From positions 186,001 to 250,000 of the forward strand of contig JAWKKE010000004.1 in the NCBI GenBank assembly GCA_041393415.1: a DNA stretch of 64,000 bases, read 5' to 3'. This document shows, piece after piece, positions 45,760-54,292 of the stretch. The translations under genes were made by a program, and so were the position numbers. The notes under the pieces were generated by a model. It was given only the letters and a program-made list of their open reading frames with translations, was not told where the DNA came from and searched no databases. The first letter of the stretch is position 1; every line of letters begins with the position of its first letter. The DNA is from Thermoleophilia bacterium (lineage in GTDB: Bacteria; Actinomycetota; Thermoleophilia; UBA2241).

Positions 45760-45794
45760 GAGAAAAGGGCGGCGGATCATTCGATCCGCCGCCC
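45760..45794 (-). terminator. Intrinsic terminator upstream of the moa promoter
   Basis: A 12-bp perfect stem (GGGCGGCGGATC / GATCCGCCGCCC) with a 4-nt loop, followed on the minus strand by TTTTCTC. This is the clearest intrinsic terminator in the window. It ends transcripts coming from the short ORF at 45838-45867 and the DUF1361 gene. Confidence 0.85.
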
Positions 45795-45837
45795 CCGAGA
45801 TGTGGTGCGGCGCGTCAGCGCACCGCGTGCGGGACGT

Positions 45838-45867
45838 CTAACGCGCCGCACCCTCTAATCTACTCAC
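45838..45867 (-). CDS. Nine-residue ORF MSRLEGAAR with strong ribosome site
   Basis: A 30-nt ORF, GTG to TAG, encoding MSRLEGAAR. A perfect AAAGGAGG (45877-45884) sits nine nt upstream. Its last four codons and stop fall in a 12-bp stem (45841-45852 paired with 45804-45815), and an intrinsic terminator follows. No known family. It may be a leader peptide or a small-RNA feature; I cannot assign a target gene, because the moa promoter lies after the terminator. Confidence 0.45.
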   Translation of the reverse strand: MSRLEGAAR

Positions 45868-46032
45868 TTGACTTGACCTCCTTTCGTCGCGGTTCCCGGC
45901 CGTTCGCTCATCTACACGCAGATGACGACTCGGCCGCCTGCCCACCCGAGCCCCCGGAGAGGGCGTGCTCACATGGGCAAGCGTCCGAACTACGACCAGA
46001 GCGCTGCCAACAAGGTGACCAGTCGCACCGCT
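45868..46032. other. Rest of the moaA-DUF1361 gap
   Basis: The 450-bp gap 45582-46032 holds the moa promoter and leader (45582-45721), an intrinsic terminator, a 9-residue ORF and this upstream part. Here I see no gene. A plus-strand reading from 45973 (MGKRPNYDQSAANKV...) runs antisense into the DUF1361 gene and shows no homology. Confidence 0.5.
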
Positions 46033-46839
46033 TCAGTTTACCCCTGGACAGTCTCCTGTACCAGCGCTTTCGGGACGCGGACGGACCAGCTTCGCGAAGA
46101 TGTACGCGGCGGCGTACACGAAGAGGAACAGCAGCGCGAACAAGACGGTGAAGCCGACAATCTCCGGCTGCGAAGATGGGTCTGTCACCGTACCGTAGAT
46201 CTCCCCTGCCAGCGGGCGCGGCCGTCGCAACAGGTCCCAGCTGTTCCAGCGCATGAAGCGCCCCAAGTAGATGCCGAAACTACCGAGTGCGGCCACGCCG
46301 ACCACGAACACCCAACCCGCCCAAAATCCCCAGAACCGTGCAACGATTTCCTGCATCAAATACAACGAAACGACGCCAAGCAACAACCCGGTCCACGCGA
46401 ACCAGAAGAGCATGAGGACGTCGTACCAGCCAGGGACGATATCGCCCATACTGCCGAGATGCAGGAAGTCGGTGAGTATGTATGGGGCGTTGGGAAAGAA
46501 GAGCAGCCACACGAGAGCGGCCGGCAAGATCAGAACCGACAACAGGGCCTTGCGCGGCTTCACGAGGAGGTACGTGAAACCCGCAAATGCAAACGGCACC
46601 CAGGCTAAGGCGAGATTCCACATCAGGAACCAGTAGTGCACTGACCCTGAGTACAGCATGCGCACCGCGACGAGCACGCCGCACACAGCCGATGCCACCA
46701 GAAGAAGGCCGATCATCGCGTAGGCGAACGGGCGCCGTGCCGTAAGCCCTCCAGAGCGCCTCTCGCACACCACGCAAGGTGCAGCATCGACTCTAGGAGA
46801 CAGCGCCGGCGCCACAGAGGTGTGCGAATGAGCCGCCAT
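46033..46839 (-). CDS. DUF1361 membrane protein
   Basis: 268 residues with about seven transmembrane helices. The hallmark FFPNAPYILTDFLHL of DUF1361 is present, with WYDVLMLFWFAWTGLLLG and the later IYLGRFMRWNSWDLL. Function unknown in the family. The N-terminus carries a CVVC pair before the first helix. Start ATG 46839 has a weak ribosome site; it is divergent from the ATPase gene. Confidence 0.8.
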   Translation of the reverse strand: MAAHSHTSVAPALSPRVDAAPCVVCERRSGGLTARRPFAYAMIGLLLVASAVCGVLVAVRMLYSGSVHYWFLMWNLALAWVPFAFAGFTYLLVKPRKALLSVLILPAALVWLLFFPNAPYILTDFLHLGSMGDIVPGWYDVLMLFWFAWTGLLLGVVSLYLMQEIVARFWGFWAGWVFVVGVAALGSFGIYLGRFMRWNSWDLLRRPRPLAGEIYGTVTDPSSQPEIVGFTVLFALLFLFVYAAAYIFAKLVRPRPESAGTGDCPGVN

Positions 46840-46925
46840 GAGCAGACTGTACCACTCATGCCACAGAGGGCTTCTGCCGATACGCTGGCGCGAGAGAGTC
46901 TGTACTTGGAGGCCGCAGCACATCC

Positions 46926-47855
46926 ATGAGCGATCACGACGGCACAAGGGAGTCGCCAGAGGCGATCCGCTCTGGCGACCAATCGGACTCCGACACCCTC
47001 AGCACCGTGAGGGACGATCTCATCGGGCAGATCGAATCCTCCATCGGCAAGCTCGAGTTCGTGTATACGGACGACTCAATACGAGAGCATCTCGACCTCA
47101 TGAGGACGACCTTACGAGCCCAGGTACGCGCGTATTTCGATCACGTCGGCACTCGGCGCTCCATTCTTGCGTCGCACACGTCGACCATGTACGCCGAATC
47201 GGTGAGCGTGTCGGGCGTGATCACGACGACGTTCCGTGGTCTTGTCGACTCAGGGACACTCTCGAGCGCCTATGCGGCGCGGCTGATGCAGTTCGTCAGC
47301 GATCGACGCACAGTGCTGGTGTTCGGCAAGCGGCATAGCGGCAAGTCCACAGTCCTCAATGCTCTCTTTGGGCTTCTCAGCGTTGACGAACGTGTCGTCG
47401 CCATCGAGAACGGCCCAGACCTCCCAGCCCTGAAGGACCGTTCATTCTGTGTCCACTTCAACATCGATGCCCGCACGGACGCTAGTGGCGCGTTTGCCAA
47501 AGCAAGACGTATGAACGCGAGCCGACTCGCAATCGGTGAACTTCACGCCGCCGAGACGAAGGAGTTCATCACGTTCCTGGCAGCAGCGCAGACTTCGGGT
47601 CTCGGAACGTTGCGTGCCAGTACAGTCGAGGAAGCGCTGGAAGCGCTCGCCCAGGGCTTCGACGGCGAAGACCACTTGGCGCACGACGCCATCGCCAAAA
47701 TGCGACCTGTTCTTGCGCATGTTCAACCAGGCGTCAACGACATGCCGCGTGTGTCAGCCCTCTGGAGCGTCGACGGCATGACAGGCGACAAACTCGACAT
47801 CCAAGAGATCGCAGAGCTGAACTCGTCGACTCGAGAACTGGTTGCCGAAGCTTAG
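46926..47855 (+). CDS. CpaF/VirB11-type secretion ATPase, divergent and orphan
   Basis: 309 residues. Helical N-terminus, then an ATPase core with Walker A FGKRHSGKST (about 133-142), and ASRLAIGELHAAETKEFIT, where CpaF-type enzymes have a GExRGxEA motif, followed by SGLGTLRASTVEEALEAL like the SLSTIHANS strand. It lacks adjacent pilus or secretion genes. It may energise a distant tad/type IV system or do another job. Start ATG 46926 with GGAGG 13 nt away. Confidence 0.65.
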   Translation: MSDHDGTRESPEAIRSGDQSDSDTLSTVRDDLIGQIESSIGKLEFVYTDDSIREHLDLMRTTLRAQVRAYFDHVGTRRSILASHTSTMYAESVSVSGVITTTFRGLVDSGTLSSAYAARLMQFVSDRRTVLVFGKRHSGKSTVLNALFGLLSVDERVVAIENGPDLPALKDRSFCVHFNIDARTDASGAFAKARRMNASRLAIGELHAAETKEFITFLAAAQTSGLGTLRASTVEEALEALAQGFDGEDHLAHDAIAKMRPVLAHVQPGVNDMPRVSALWSVDGMTGDKLDIQEIAELNSSTRELVAEA

Positions 47856-47952
47856 ACGCAGCGTTGGACGCAGCGACGCCTCGCTCAGACCGCGTCGTCT
47901 TGTTTCGCGACCGTCGCCTGTCTCCCCGAGCGCATCCCACCCGATCAGCGGT

Positions 47953-47980
47953 TTGTCGGAGCGCTTGCGCCTGGTATAGT
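47953..47980 (+). promoter_or_regulatory. Promoter of rpsF-ssb-rpsR-rplI
   Basis: TTGTCG (47953-47958), 16 nt, TATAGT (47975-47980). It is about 80 nt upstream of the rpsF ribosome site and in the right place for the operon. Confidence 0.6.
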
Positions 47981-48067
47981 CCCCCTTCGCGCCGTCGAAC
48001 GAACGGCGTTTTCACCCCTGCTCCAGCATTCGGGCTGGGGCCGCGCAGACCACAGGAGGTGATCGCG

Positions 48068-48355
48068 ATCAATAAGTACGAACTCATGCTCATCGTCAAC
48101 CCGAACGCGGACGAGGAGCGCCAGAAGGAAATCGTCGAACGTCTTCGCACCACAGTCGAGGGCGGCGGCGGCCGGATCGTCGGTATCGACGAGCAAGGCA
48201 AGAAGAAGATGCAGTACGAGATCAAGAAGCAGCCCGAGGGCATCTACACCGTGCTCACGTTCACTGCAGCACCCGAGACCCTGGCCGAAGTGGAACGCGT
48301 CCTCGGTATCACCGACGAGGTTCTACGGGTCATGACGCTGCGGCTGAAGGCGTAG
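48068..48355 (+). CDS. rpsF: 30S ribosomal protein S6
   Basis: 95 residues starting NKYELMLIVNPNADEERQ after the initiator, with RIVGIDEQGKKKMQYEIKKQ and YTVLTFTAAPETLAEVERVL, all standard S6. The start is unusual. The perfect ribosome site AGGAGG (48054-48059) is eight nt before ATC 48068, which matches the family start (MNKYEL). The only canonical in-frame codon nearby is GTG 48059, which overlaps that ribosome site. Initiation at ATC is therefore suggested. Confidence 0.9.
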   Translation: MNKYELMLIVNPNADEERQKEIVERLRTTVEGGGGRIVGIDEQGKKKMQYEIKKQPEGIYTVLTFTAAPETLAEVERVLGITDEVLRVMTLRLKA

Positions 48356-48377
48356 CGTCCCGAAGAAGGGAGTCTCC

Positions 48378-48860
48378 GTGGCCGGTTCGGTCAATGTCGT
48401 CGTTCTCGTCGGTAATCTCACGCGCGACCCGGAGATGCGCACCACACCGGGAGGCACAACGGTGTGCCACCTCCGTGTCGCCGTTAACGACCGCGTGAAG
48501 AACCAGAACACGGGTGAGTGGGGCGATCGCCCCAACTACTTCGATGTCGACGTCTTCGGCGCCCTCGGCGATCAGTGTGGCCAGTGGCTGAGCAAAGGCC
48601 GGCAGGTTGCCGTGGAAGGCAAACTCCGCTGGCGCGAGTGGGAGGCACAGGACGGTCAGAAGCGATCGGCGGTGAGCATCGTTGCCAACAACGTCCAGTT
48701 CATCGGCCCACGCGACGGCGGTGGAACGAGCAGCCAAGGAAGCTACGGCGCTCGTGGGAGCCACGACGCCGACCAGGGAACAGGCGCACCGTTCGAAACT
48801 GGAGGCGCTCCGGCGCGCGGCGACTATGCCGAGTCCGCAGACGACGACATTCCGTTCTAA
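48378..48860 (+). CDS. ssb: Single-stranded DNA-binding protein Ssb
   Basis: 160 residues: OB fold (VNVVVLVGNLTRDPEMRTT, VCHLRVAVNDRVKNQ, YFDVDVFGALGDQCGQWLSK, GRQVAVEGKLRWREW), a Gly/Ser-rich linker, and the acidic tip DDDIPF that recruits repair and replication proteins. GTG start. It lies between rpsF and rpsR, the standard order. Confidence 0.98.
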   Translation: MAGSVNVVVLVGNLTRDPEMRTTPGGTTVCHLRVAVNDRVKNQNTGEWGDRPNYFDVDVFGALGDQCGQWLSKGRQVAVEGKLRWREWEAQDGQKRSAVSIVANNVQFIGPRDGGGTSSQGSYGARGSHDADQGTGAPFETGGAPARGDYAESADDDIPF

Positions 48861-48904
48861 GCAGTGGAGAGAGGCGCCGCTGGCGCCGTGAGGAGAAACC
48901 ACGA

Positions 48905-49174
48905 ATGCCGAGTGCAAGCGCTAAGCCGCGGCCGAGACGACACAAGGGTTCCGCGGCCGTCGGCCAGGAGCATCATCGTTCCTGCTACTTCTGCAACGAG
49001 AAGATCGAGGACATCGATTTTGCCAGCGTCACCGTGCTGCGTCGGATGATGTCCGACAAGGGAAAGATCAGGGGGCGACGCGTGACCGGCAATTGCCGTC
49101 GCCATCAGAACCAAGTCGGAGTGGCAGTCAAGCGCGCCCGTGAGATGGCGCTGCTGCCGCTCGCCAACAGCTGA
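48905..49174 (+). CDS. rpsR: 30S ribosomal protein S18
   Basis: 89 residues; CYFCNEKIEDIDFASVTVL and RVTGNCRRHQNQVGVAVKRA, with a CxxC pair as in the zinc-binding form. Partner of S6 in the platform of the small subunit. ATG 48905 follows GAGGAG; the reading open further upstream runs through ssb in another frame and is not real. Confidence 0.97.
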   Translation: MPSASAKPRPRRHKGSAAVGQEHHRSCYFCNEKIEDIDFASVTVLRRMMSDKGKIRGRRVTGNCRRHQNQVGVAVKRAREMALLPLANS

Positions 49175-49185
49175 GGAGTGCTTTT

Positions 49186-49632
49186 ATGGAGGTCATCCTG
49201 CTCCAGGACGTCGATACCCTCGGCGGCAAAGGGTCTCTGGTGAACGTCGCTCGGGGTTACGCGCGCAACTACCTCTTCCCGCGCAAGCTCGCCGAGGTCG
49301 CTACGCCTGGCAAGATCGTAGAGTTCCAGCGCCGTGAGGCGGAGCGCAAGACGCGTGACGCCCGCATGGCGGCTGCCGCGGAAGAACATGCCGAACTGCT
49401 CAACAAGACCGTGCTCACCCTCCAGGCCAAGACTGGTGAGGGCGAACGCCTCTTCGGCTCCGTGACCGCGGCAGACATCGCCGACGCCATTAAGGCGGCC
49501 AGAGGATTCACGATCGACCGTCGCAAAGTACACCTCGAGGAGCCGATCAAGGAAGTTGGCACCTTCATGATCGAGGTAGAGGTCGGCGAAGGCTACCTTT
49601 CTACCGTGAAAGTGATCGTCAACGCCGAGTAG
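49186..49632 (+). CDS. rplI: 50S ribosomal protein L9
   Basis: 148 residues: N-terminal MEVILLQDVDTLGGKGSLVN with NYLFPRKLAEVATP, long connecting helix (about 45-78), and C-terminal domain with LFGSVTAADIADAIKAARG. Last gene of the rpsF-ssb-rpsR-rplI operon; a strong terminator follows. Confidence 0.97.
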   Translation: MEVILLQDVDTLGGKGSLVNVARGYARNYLFPRKLAEVATPGKIVEFQRREAERKTRDARMAAAAEEHAELLNKTVLTLQAKTGEGERLFGSVTAADIADAIKAARGFTIDRRKVHLEEPIKEVGTFMIEVEVGEGYLSTVKVIVNAE

Positions 49633-49654
49633 GCACACTCGGCGCGAGTGACCA

Positions 49655-49705
49655 CCAAAGAAGAGGGGCCGGGGCGGCAACCCCGCCCCGGCCCCTCTTC
49701 TTTGG
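49655..49705 (+). terminator. Strong terminator after rplI
   Basis: A 23-bp perfect stem (49655-49677 with 49683-49705) and 5-nt loop; the outer arm ends in TCTTCTTTGG, so the downstream side is T-rich. It separates the rplI operon from dnaB. Confidence 0.85.
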
Positions 49706-49788
49706 TATCGTCAACGCAGGTCCCTTTGCGCCGAGGAGCGAGGTACCATGATGCTCGTGCTGGCGTAACCTCCTTTCGCGCCGGCCCG

Positions 49789-51159
49789 ATGAGCCACGGA
49801 GGACACCTGTCAGCAGAGCGAAACAGCACCGCCTCTCCTCTCCTCCCTCCGCACGACCTCGAAGCCGAGCAGTCGGTCCTAGGAGCGATGCTCGTCAACC
49901 CAAATGCGATCGCCGCGGTGGCGGAGTTGCTGAGCGCGGACGACTTCTACCGCGACTCGCATCGTCTCGTCTTTCGAGCAGTCATTGCGCTCTACGATCG
50001 CGGCCAGGAAGTAGACATCGTCACGCTTAGCGCACAGCTCGAGCGTGACGGCGTACTCGAGCGCGCCGGCGGCCGAGAATTCATACACACGCTCGCAGAG
50101 TTCGTGCCGGCGGCCGCCAACGCCACGCATTACGCGCATATTGTGCGCGAACAGAGCGTCCTACGCGCCTTCATCCGAGTGGGAAACGAGATCGCGGAAC
50201 TCGGATACGAACATCCTGGCGATGTCGCGACGATGCTCGACCAATGCGAGCAGAAGGTATTTGCCATTCAACAGCACCGCCGCGGATCCGAGTTCCAGCA
50301 TATCCGCGATGTGCTCGTCAGTAACTTCGAATACCTTGACGCCATGGAGAGAGAGCGCGGCATGAGCGGCGTCGCCAGCGGCTTCGAGGCCGTCGACAAG
50401 CTTACGGGCGGCTTTCAGAGAGCCAACCTCATCGTCCTCGCCGCGCGACCCGGAATGGGCAAGACCTCTCTCGCTTTGAACATCGCGCAGAACATCGCCG
50501 TGCAGGGTCACGCCCCTGTGGCCATCTTCAGCCTCGAGATGAGCGCCCGCGAACTCGGCGAGCGTATGATGTGCTCATCTGCGCGAGTGAGTTCCCACAA
50601 GGTCCGCACAGGCACCCTCTCCGGGGACGACTACGCCAAGCTAGTACAAGCCGCAGGAGAACTCGAAAAGGCGGATATCTTCATCGACGACACAGCCGGC
50701 CTCAACATGTTCGAACTGCGCGCCAAGGCACGTCGCCTGCAGGCTAGGCAAGCACTCGCCCTCGTCATCGTCGATTACCTCCAGCTCATGTCCGGAGACT
50801 CCCGCGCGGAAAACCGGCAGCAGGAGGTATCGAACATCTCGCGCGCTATGAAGCAACTGGCGCGTGAGCTGGACGTGCCAGTCATCGCAGTATCGCAGCT
50901 CAACCGCTCACCTGAGGCGCGTGCCGATCGCGAGCCCCAACTGGCCGACCTACGCGAATCAGGCGCGATCGAACAGGACGCCGACATGGTCGTTTTCATC
51001 TACGAAGATCCTAGCGATCCATCGTCCAAGGGTGTCGTGAAGCTGAAGATCGCGAAGAACCGCAACGGACCCACGGACACCGTTCGCCTCGGTTTCGTCA
51101 AGGACTACACGAAGTTCCGCTCGCTGACCAGGGACGACTTCGCAGACCTCGAGGCCTAG
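49789..51159 (+). CDS. dnaB: Replicative DNA helicase DnaB
   Basis: 456 residues, normal length. N-terminal domain (PHDLEAEQSVLGAMLVNP), linker, and RecA-like core with Walker A ARPGMGKTSLALN, Walker B LVIVDYLQLM, and QLNRSPEARADREPQLADL. It unwinds DNA at the fork. Follows rplI, the usual order. ATG 49789 has no clear ribosome site; CTG 49807 after GGAGGACAC is an alternative. Confidence 0.95.
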   Translation: MSHGGHLSAERNSTASPLLPPHDLEAEQSVLGAMLVNPNAIAAVAELLSADDFYRDSHRLVFRAVIALYDRGQEVDIVTLSAQLERDGVLERAGGREFIHTLAEFVPAAANATHYAHIVREQSVLRAFIRVGNEIAELGYEHPGDVATMLDQCEQKVFAIQQHRRGSEFQHIRDVLVSNFEYLDAMERERGMSGVASGFEAVDKLTGGFQRANLIVLAARPGMGKTSLALNIAQNIAVQGHAPVAIFSLEMSARELGERMMCSSARVSSHKVRTGTLSGDDYAKLVQAAGELEKADIFIDDTAGLNMFELRAKARRLQARQALALVIVDYLQLMSGDSRAENRQQEVSNISRAMKQLARELDVPVIAVSQLNRSPEARADREPQLADLRESGAIEQDADMVVFIYEDPSDPSSKGVVKLKIAKNRNGPTDTVRLGFVKDYTKFRSLTRDDFADLEA

Positions 51160-51164
51160 AGCAC

Positions 51165-52652
51165 GTGGCTCGTGCGGCGACCCCGCATCGACAGCCCCTC
51201 TTCTCCCGACTCCCCGGGCAAGCTGGCCTCGACCCGGTGGCATTGATACGAGCTCTGGCACTCGAGAACAGAGCGCCACTGGTCCTCCTCGATTCGGCAG
51301 GGGGATCAAAGCAGTTGGCCAAGCGCCACTACTTGGCGTGGGACCCGGTGTTCCGCCTGCGCGTGCGCGGAGGGACCGTTACGGTCCTGCCCGGCGAGGC
51401 CTGCCAGCGATCTGACGTCGCTCGCGAGCTGGCCGATCGTGCCCGCCGACTCACCCACCTCTCACCGTTTGCCGCACTGCGTGAAGCGACGCAACTCGCA
51501 CGCCTGCGCGACGATGTCGCCTCACGCGCCGGCGTGCCGGAGTGCGAAGCATTGTTCGGGCTCATCTCCTACGACGCCGTCCGCCACCTCGAAACACTCC
51601 CGGACTCCACCGTGGATGATCTTGGCCTACCCGACATCGACGTGTTTCTGCCAGGCAGGCTGCTGCGCTACGACGTGGTGAGTGGTGAGAGCTGCCTGAT
51701 CGACCGCGTGAGCCACCACGACGCAGCAGCGTCCCAAGAGCGAGCGCGGATTCACGCTGCCATCGCACGATCTCGTGGGATGCGCGTTGCCCAAGTCCAT
51801 GGCAACGACATGCCCTCGTACCGCTCCAATTTCACGCGTGACGCATACGAGCGCGCAGTGCTACGCGCTCGTGAGTACACGTTCGCCGGCGACATCTTCC
51901 AGGCAAATCTCTCACAGCGCCTAGATCTCTACTACACGCTGCCGAGCCTCCAGCTCTACAGCACGCTGCGCACCGTTAATCCTTCGCCTTTCTCCGGCTA
52001 TCTCAATCTGGGCGAGTACGAGCTCATCTCGTCGTCACCGGAGCGACTCGTATCTTTGGCCGCTGACGGGTGGGCGGAGACCCGTCCCATCGCAGGAACA
52101 CGACCGCGAGGCGCGCGAAGACCAGAGGACAGCCAACTCGCCGCGGAGCTCAACCTAGACCCAAAGGACCGAGCCGAGCACGTCATGCTCGTCGACCTCG
52201 AACGCAACGACCTTGGCAGAGTATGTGCCTACGGCACCGTCGAGGTGTCCGAGCTCATGGTGAACGAGTACTACTCACATGTGATTCACATTGTGAGCAA
52301 CGTCCGCGGCCGACTGCATGAGAGCCGCGACGCCATTCACCTCGCCGCCGCAATGTTCCCTGGCGGGACCATCACGGGCTGCCCAAAGGTGCGCTGCATG
52401 CAGATCATCGACGAACTCGAGAGTGTCCGGCGCGGGCCATACACAGGATCATTCGGCTGGATCGCTCATCGCGCCCTCGATCTCAACATCGTCATTCGCA
52501 CCCTCGTCCGTGTCGGCGACCGGCTCTACCTCCAGGTTGGCGGAGGCGTCGTCGCCGACTCCGTGCCGACACAGGAGTACACCGAAACACTTCACAAGGC
52601 CGCAGGCATGTTGCGTGCAGTGAGCGCGAGCATCGCCGAACGCGCCGGATAG
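51165..52652 (+). CDS. pabB: Aminodeoxychorismate synthase component I (PabB)
   Basis: 495 residues of the chorismate-utilising enzyme family: YTFAGDIFQANLSQR, PSPFSGYLNLGEYELISSSP, TRPIAGTRPRGARR, ERNDLGRVC and ITGCPKVRCMQIIDELE. The GDIFQANLSQR form fits PabB rather than TrpE, and the class IV aminotransferase (PabC-like) 57 nt downstream agrees. The amidotransferase PabA is not in the window. Starts GTG 51165, six nt after dnaB. Confidence 0.85.
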   Translation: MARAATPHRQPLFSRLPGQAGLDPVALIRALALENRAPLVLLDSAGGSKQLAKRHYLAWDPVFRLRVRGGTVTVLPGEACQRSDVARELADRARRLTHLSPFAALREATQLARLRDDVASRAGVPECEALFGLISYDAVRHLETLPDSTVDDLGLPDIDVFLPGRLLRYDVVSGESCLIDRVSHHDAAASQERARIHAAIARSRGMRVAQVHGNDMPSYRSNFTRDAYERAVLRAREYTFAGDIFQANLSQRLDLYYTLPSLQLYSTLRTVNPSPFSGYLNLGEYELISSSPERLVSLAADGWAETRPIAGTRPRGARRPEDSQLAAELNLDPKDRAEHVMLVDLERNDLGRVCAYGTVEVSELMVNEYYSHVIHIVSNVRGRLHESRDAIHLAAAMFPGGTITGCPKVRCMQIIDELESVRRGPYTGSFGWIAHRALDLNIVIRTLVRVGDRLYLQVGGGVVADSVPTQEYTETLHKAAGMLRAVSASIAERAG

Positions 52653-52709
52653 GCGCGACGGGGGCGCCTACAATTCGCCGCTCCTTCGCGCCCGATGTAG
52701 AGTGAGCGC

Positions 52710-53582
52710 ATGACCATCTTGATGTTGAACGGCGCTCTCGCGGACACTGCTACGGCAGTACTGCCGGCCACCGACCGTGCACTCACGCACGGGCTGGGCC
52801 TATACGAGACACTCAAGCTTGTCGACGGCTACCCGGTGTTCTTCGACGAACACATGGCTCGCCTCGACCTTGGCCTCTCAGAGCTGGGCCTCGAACGTCC
52901 CTGCTCGCATGCCGAGATGGCCAAACAGATCATCCTACTCTCGCACGAGAGCGGAGTGCCGGCTGGTGCGTGCCGCGTCCTAGTGACCGCGGGACCCCTC
53001 GATGGACACCCGGCGCTCCTCATTCAGGCCGAGGTGCGCACGTTTCCAGGTCGCCCCCTCAATGTCATCTCCTACCGTGGCGTCCGTGTCCGTGCCCAAC
53101 TCAAAGCCATGACGGTGATGCAATCGTACCTGGCACAGCGCGCCGCCAGAGCCGTCGGCGCCGACGACGCCATCCTGGTCGACGACGATGAGCGCATCTT
53201 CGAAGGCTCCACGTCCAACATGTTCTTGATCCGCGGCGGCGGCCTGGTCACACCTCCCGCTGAGGGTGCCATTCTCCCCGGCGTGATGCGCGCCAAAGTC
53301 GAGGGGCTCGCCGCCGCCAACAGCATCCCGGTGGTTGAGGCGCTCGTTCGGGTGTCGGACCTGCGACCAGACGACGGCATGCTGCTGACCAGCAGCGTCC
53401 GCGGCATCGTCGGCGTCGCAAGCGTTGACGGCATGGCGCTTCGCGTCGACCACGTTCTCCTCAACCTGCTGCGCCGACTCGTCAACTCGGCGGAAGAGGC
53501 GAGCGTCGCCGAATTCCGGCAACAGTACGCGACGGAGACCGCCCAGCTACCTGGCGCCAAGAACAGAGAGCATCGGCCCTAG
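52710..53582 (+). CDS. pabC: Class IV aminotransferase, likely aminodeoxychorismate lyase PabC
   Basis: 290-residue PLP enzyme of fold type IV: TDRALTHGLGLYETLKLVDG, the lysine in AQLKAMTVMQSYLAQRAA, and EGSTSNMFLIRGGGLVTPP. Next to pabB this is most likely the lyase giving p-aminobenzoate; a D-amino-acid or branched-chain aminotransferase is the alternative. Its 3' end overlaps the convergent methyltransferase by 4 nt. Confidence 0.82.
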   Translation: MTILMLNGALADTATAVLPATDRALTHGLGLYETLKLVDGYPVFFDEHMARLDLGLSELGLERPCSHAEMAKQIILLSHESGVPAGACRVLVTAGPLDGHPALLIQAEVRTFPGRPLNVISYRGVRVRAQLKAMTVMQSYLAQRAARAVGADDAILVDDDERIFEGSTSNMFLIRGGGLVTPPAEGAILPGVMRAKVEGLAAANSIPVVEALVRVSDLRPDDGMLLTSSVRGIVGVASVDGMALRVDHVLLNLLRRLVNSAEEASVAEFRQQYATETAQLPGAKNREHRP

Positions 53583-54292
53583 CGGCGTCGCGCCTCAAGG
53601 AACCAACTCGCGTGGTGGTGAGTTCCGTCGGCGACCGCCTCTTGATACGCCCGCTCCTCAAGGTCGAGGATCTCGAACTCGGCAAAATCCCCGACCAGCT
53701 CTTCTGCCGTGCAGAAATGCAGATAGGTACGATGGATCCAGCTTCGCTGCTCGCCGGTTACCGGCCGCCCCACCGCATAATGCTGCGGATCCCGCGGCGA
53801 GAGCGTACACAAGAAGAGAAGGCCGCCGGGACGCAGCAATGCTGCGAGCGCGTCGACGAACTCCCTTCGCGCGCTCGGCCCCAATAGGCCGTACACCTGA
53901 ACACACACGGCAACGGCGAAGCTTCCTACATTCGCGGAATGCGCGGCGAAACTCGCCGCGTCGCCCATCACGAAGCTCACGTCGAGCGCGCGACGACGCG
54001 AGGCGCGAGCTGCAGCGATCGCCGCCGGCGACGGATCGACGCCCACCACTGCACAGCCCAACTCTGAGGCTAAGTAGCGGCTATCCCGGCCGTATCCGCA
54101 GCCAACATCGAGCAGCGCAAACGGCGCGTCCTCACCGCGACGCGATACGCTGCCCAGGCGCGCCACGACAAGCCGCGCCAGCTCGCTTGGACCATCGCCC
54201 CATGGGCGTTCACCGGCGGCGTACCGCGCCTCCCAGTACGAGACTGCCGCCGGAAGAGGCGTGACACTCCTGCCGCCTCCCGCGCCCCTCAC
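53579..54292 (-). CDS. SAM-dependent methyltransferase, class I
   Basis: 237 residues: SYWEARYAAGERPWGDGPSE near the N-terminus and SAM motif LLDVGCGYGRDSRYLA, VVGVDPSPAAIAAA, LLRPGGLLFLCTLSP. Similar to TehB-like small-molecule methyltransferases; substrate unknown. GTG 54292 overlaps the purC stop (GTGA), so the gene is coupled to purC; no internal in-frame start before the domain is better. Confidence 0.8.
   Translation of the reverse strand: MRGAGGGRSVTPLPAAVSYWEARYAAGERPWGDGPSELARLVVARLGSVSRRGEDAPFALLDVGCGYGRDSRYLASELGCAVVGVDPSPAAIAAARASRRRALDVSFVMGDAASFAAHSANVGSFAVAVCVQVYGLLGPSARREFVDALAALLRPGGLLFLCTLSPRDPQHYAVGRPVTGEQRSWIHRTYLHFCTAEELVGDFAEFEILDLEERAYQEAVADGTHHHASWFLEARRR

Noticed and set aside
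45973..46608. Plus-strand frame MGKRPNYDQSAANKV with an upstream GGAGAGG
   Set aside because: It runs antisense through the conserved DUF1361 gene and shows no family features.
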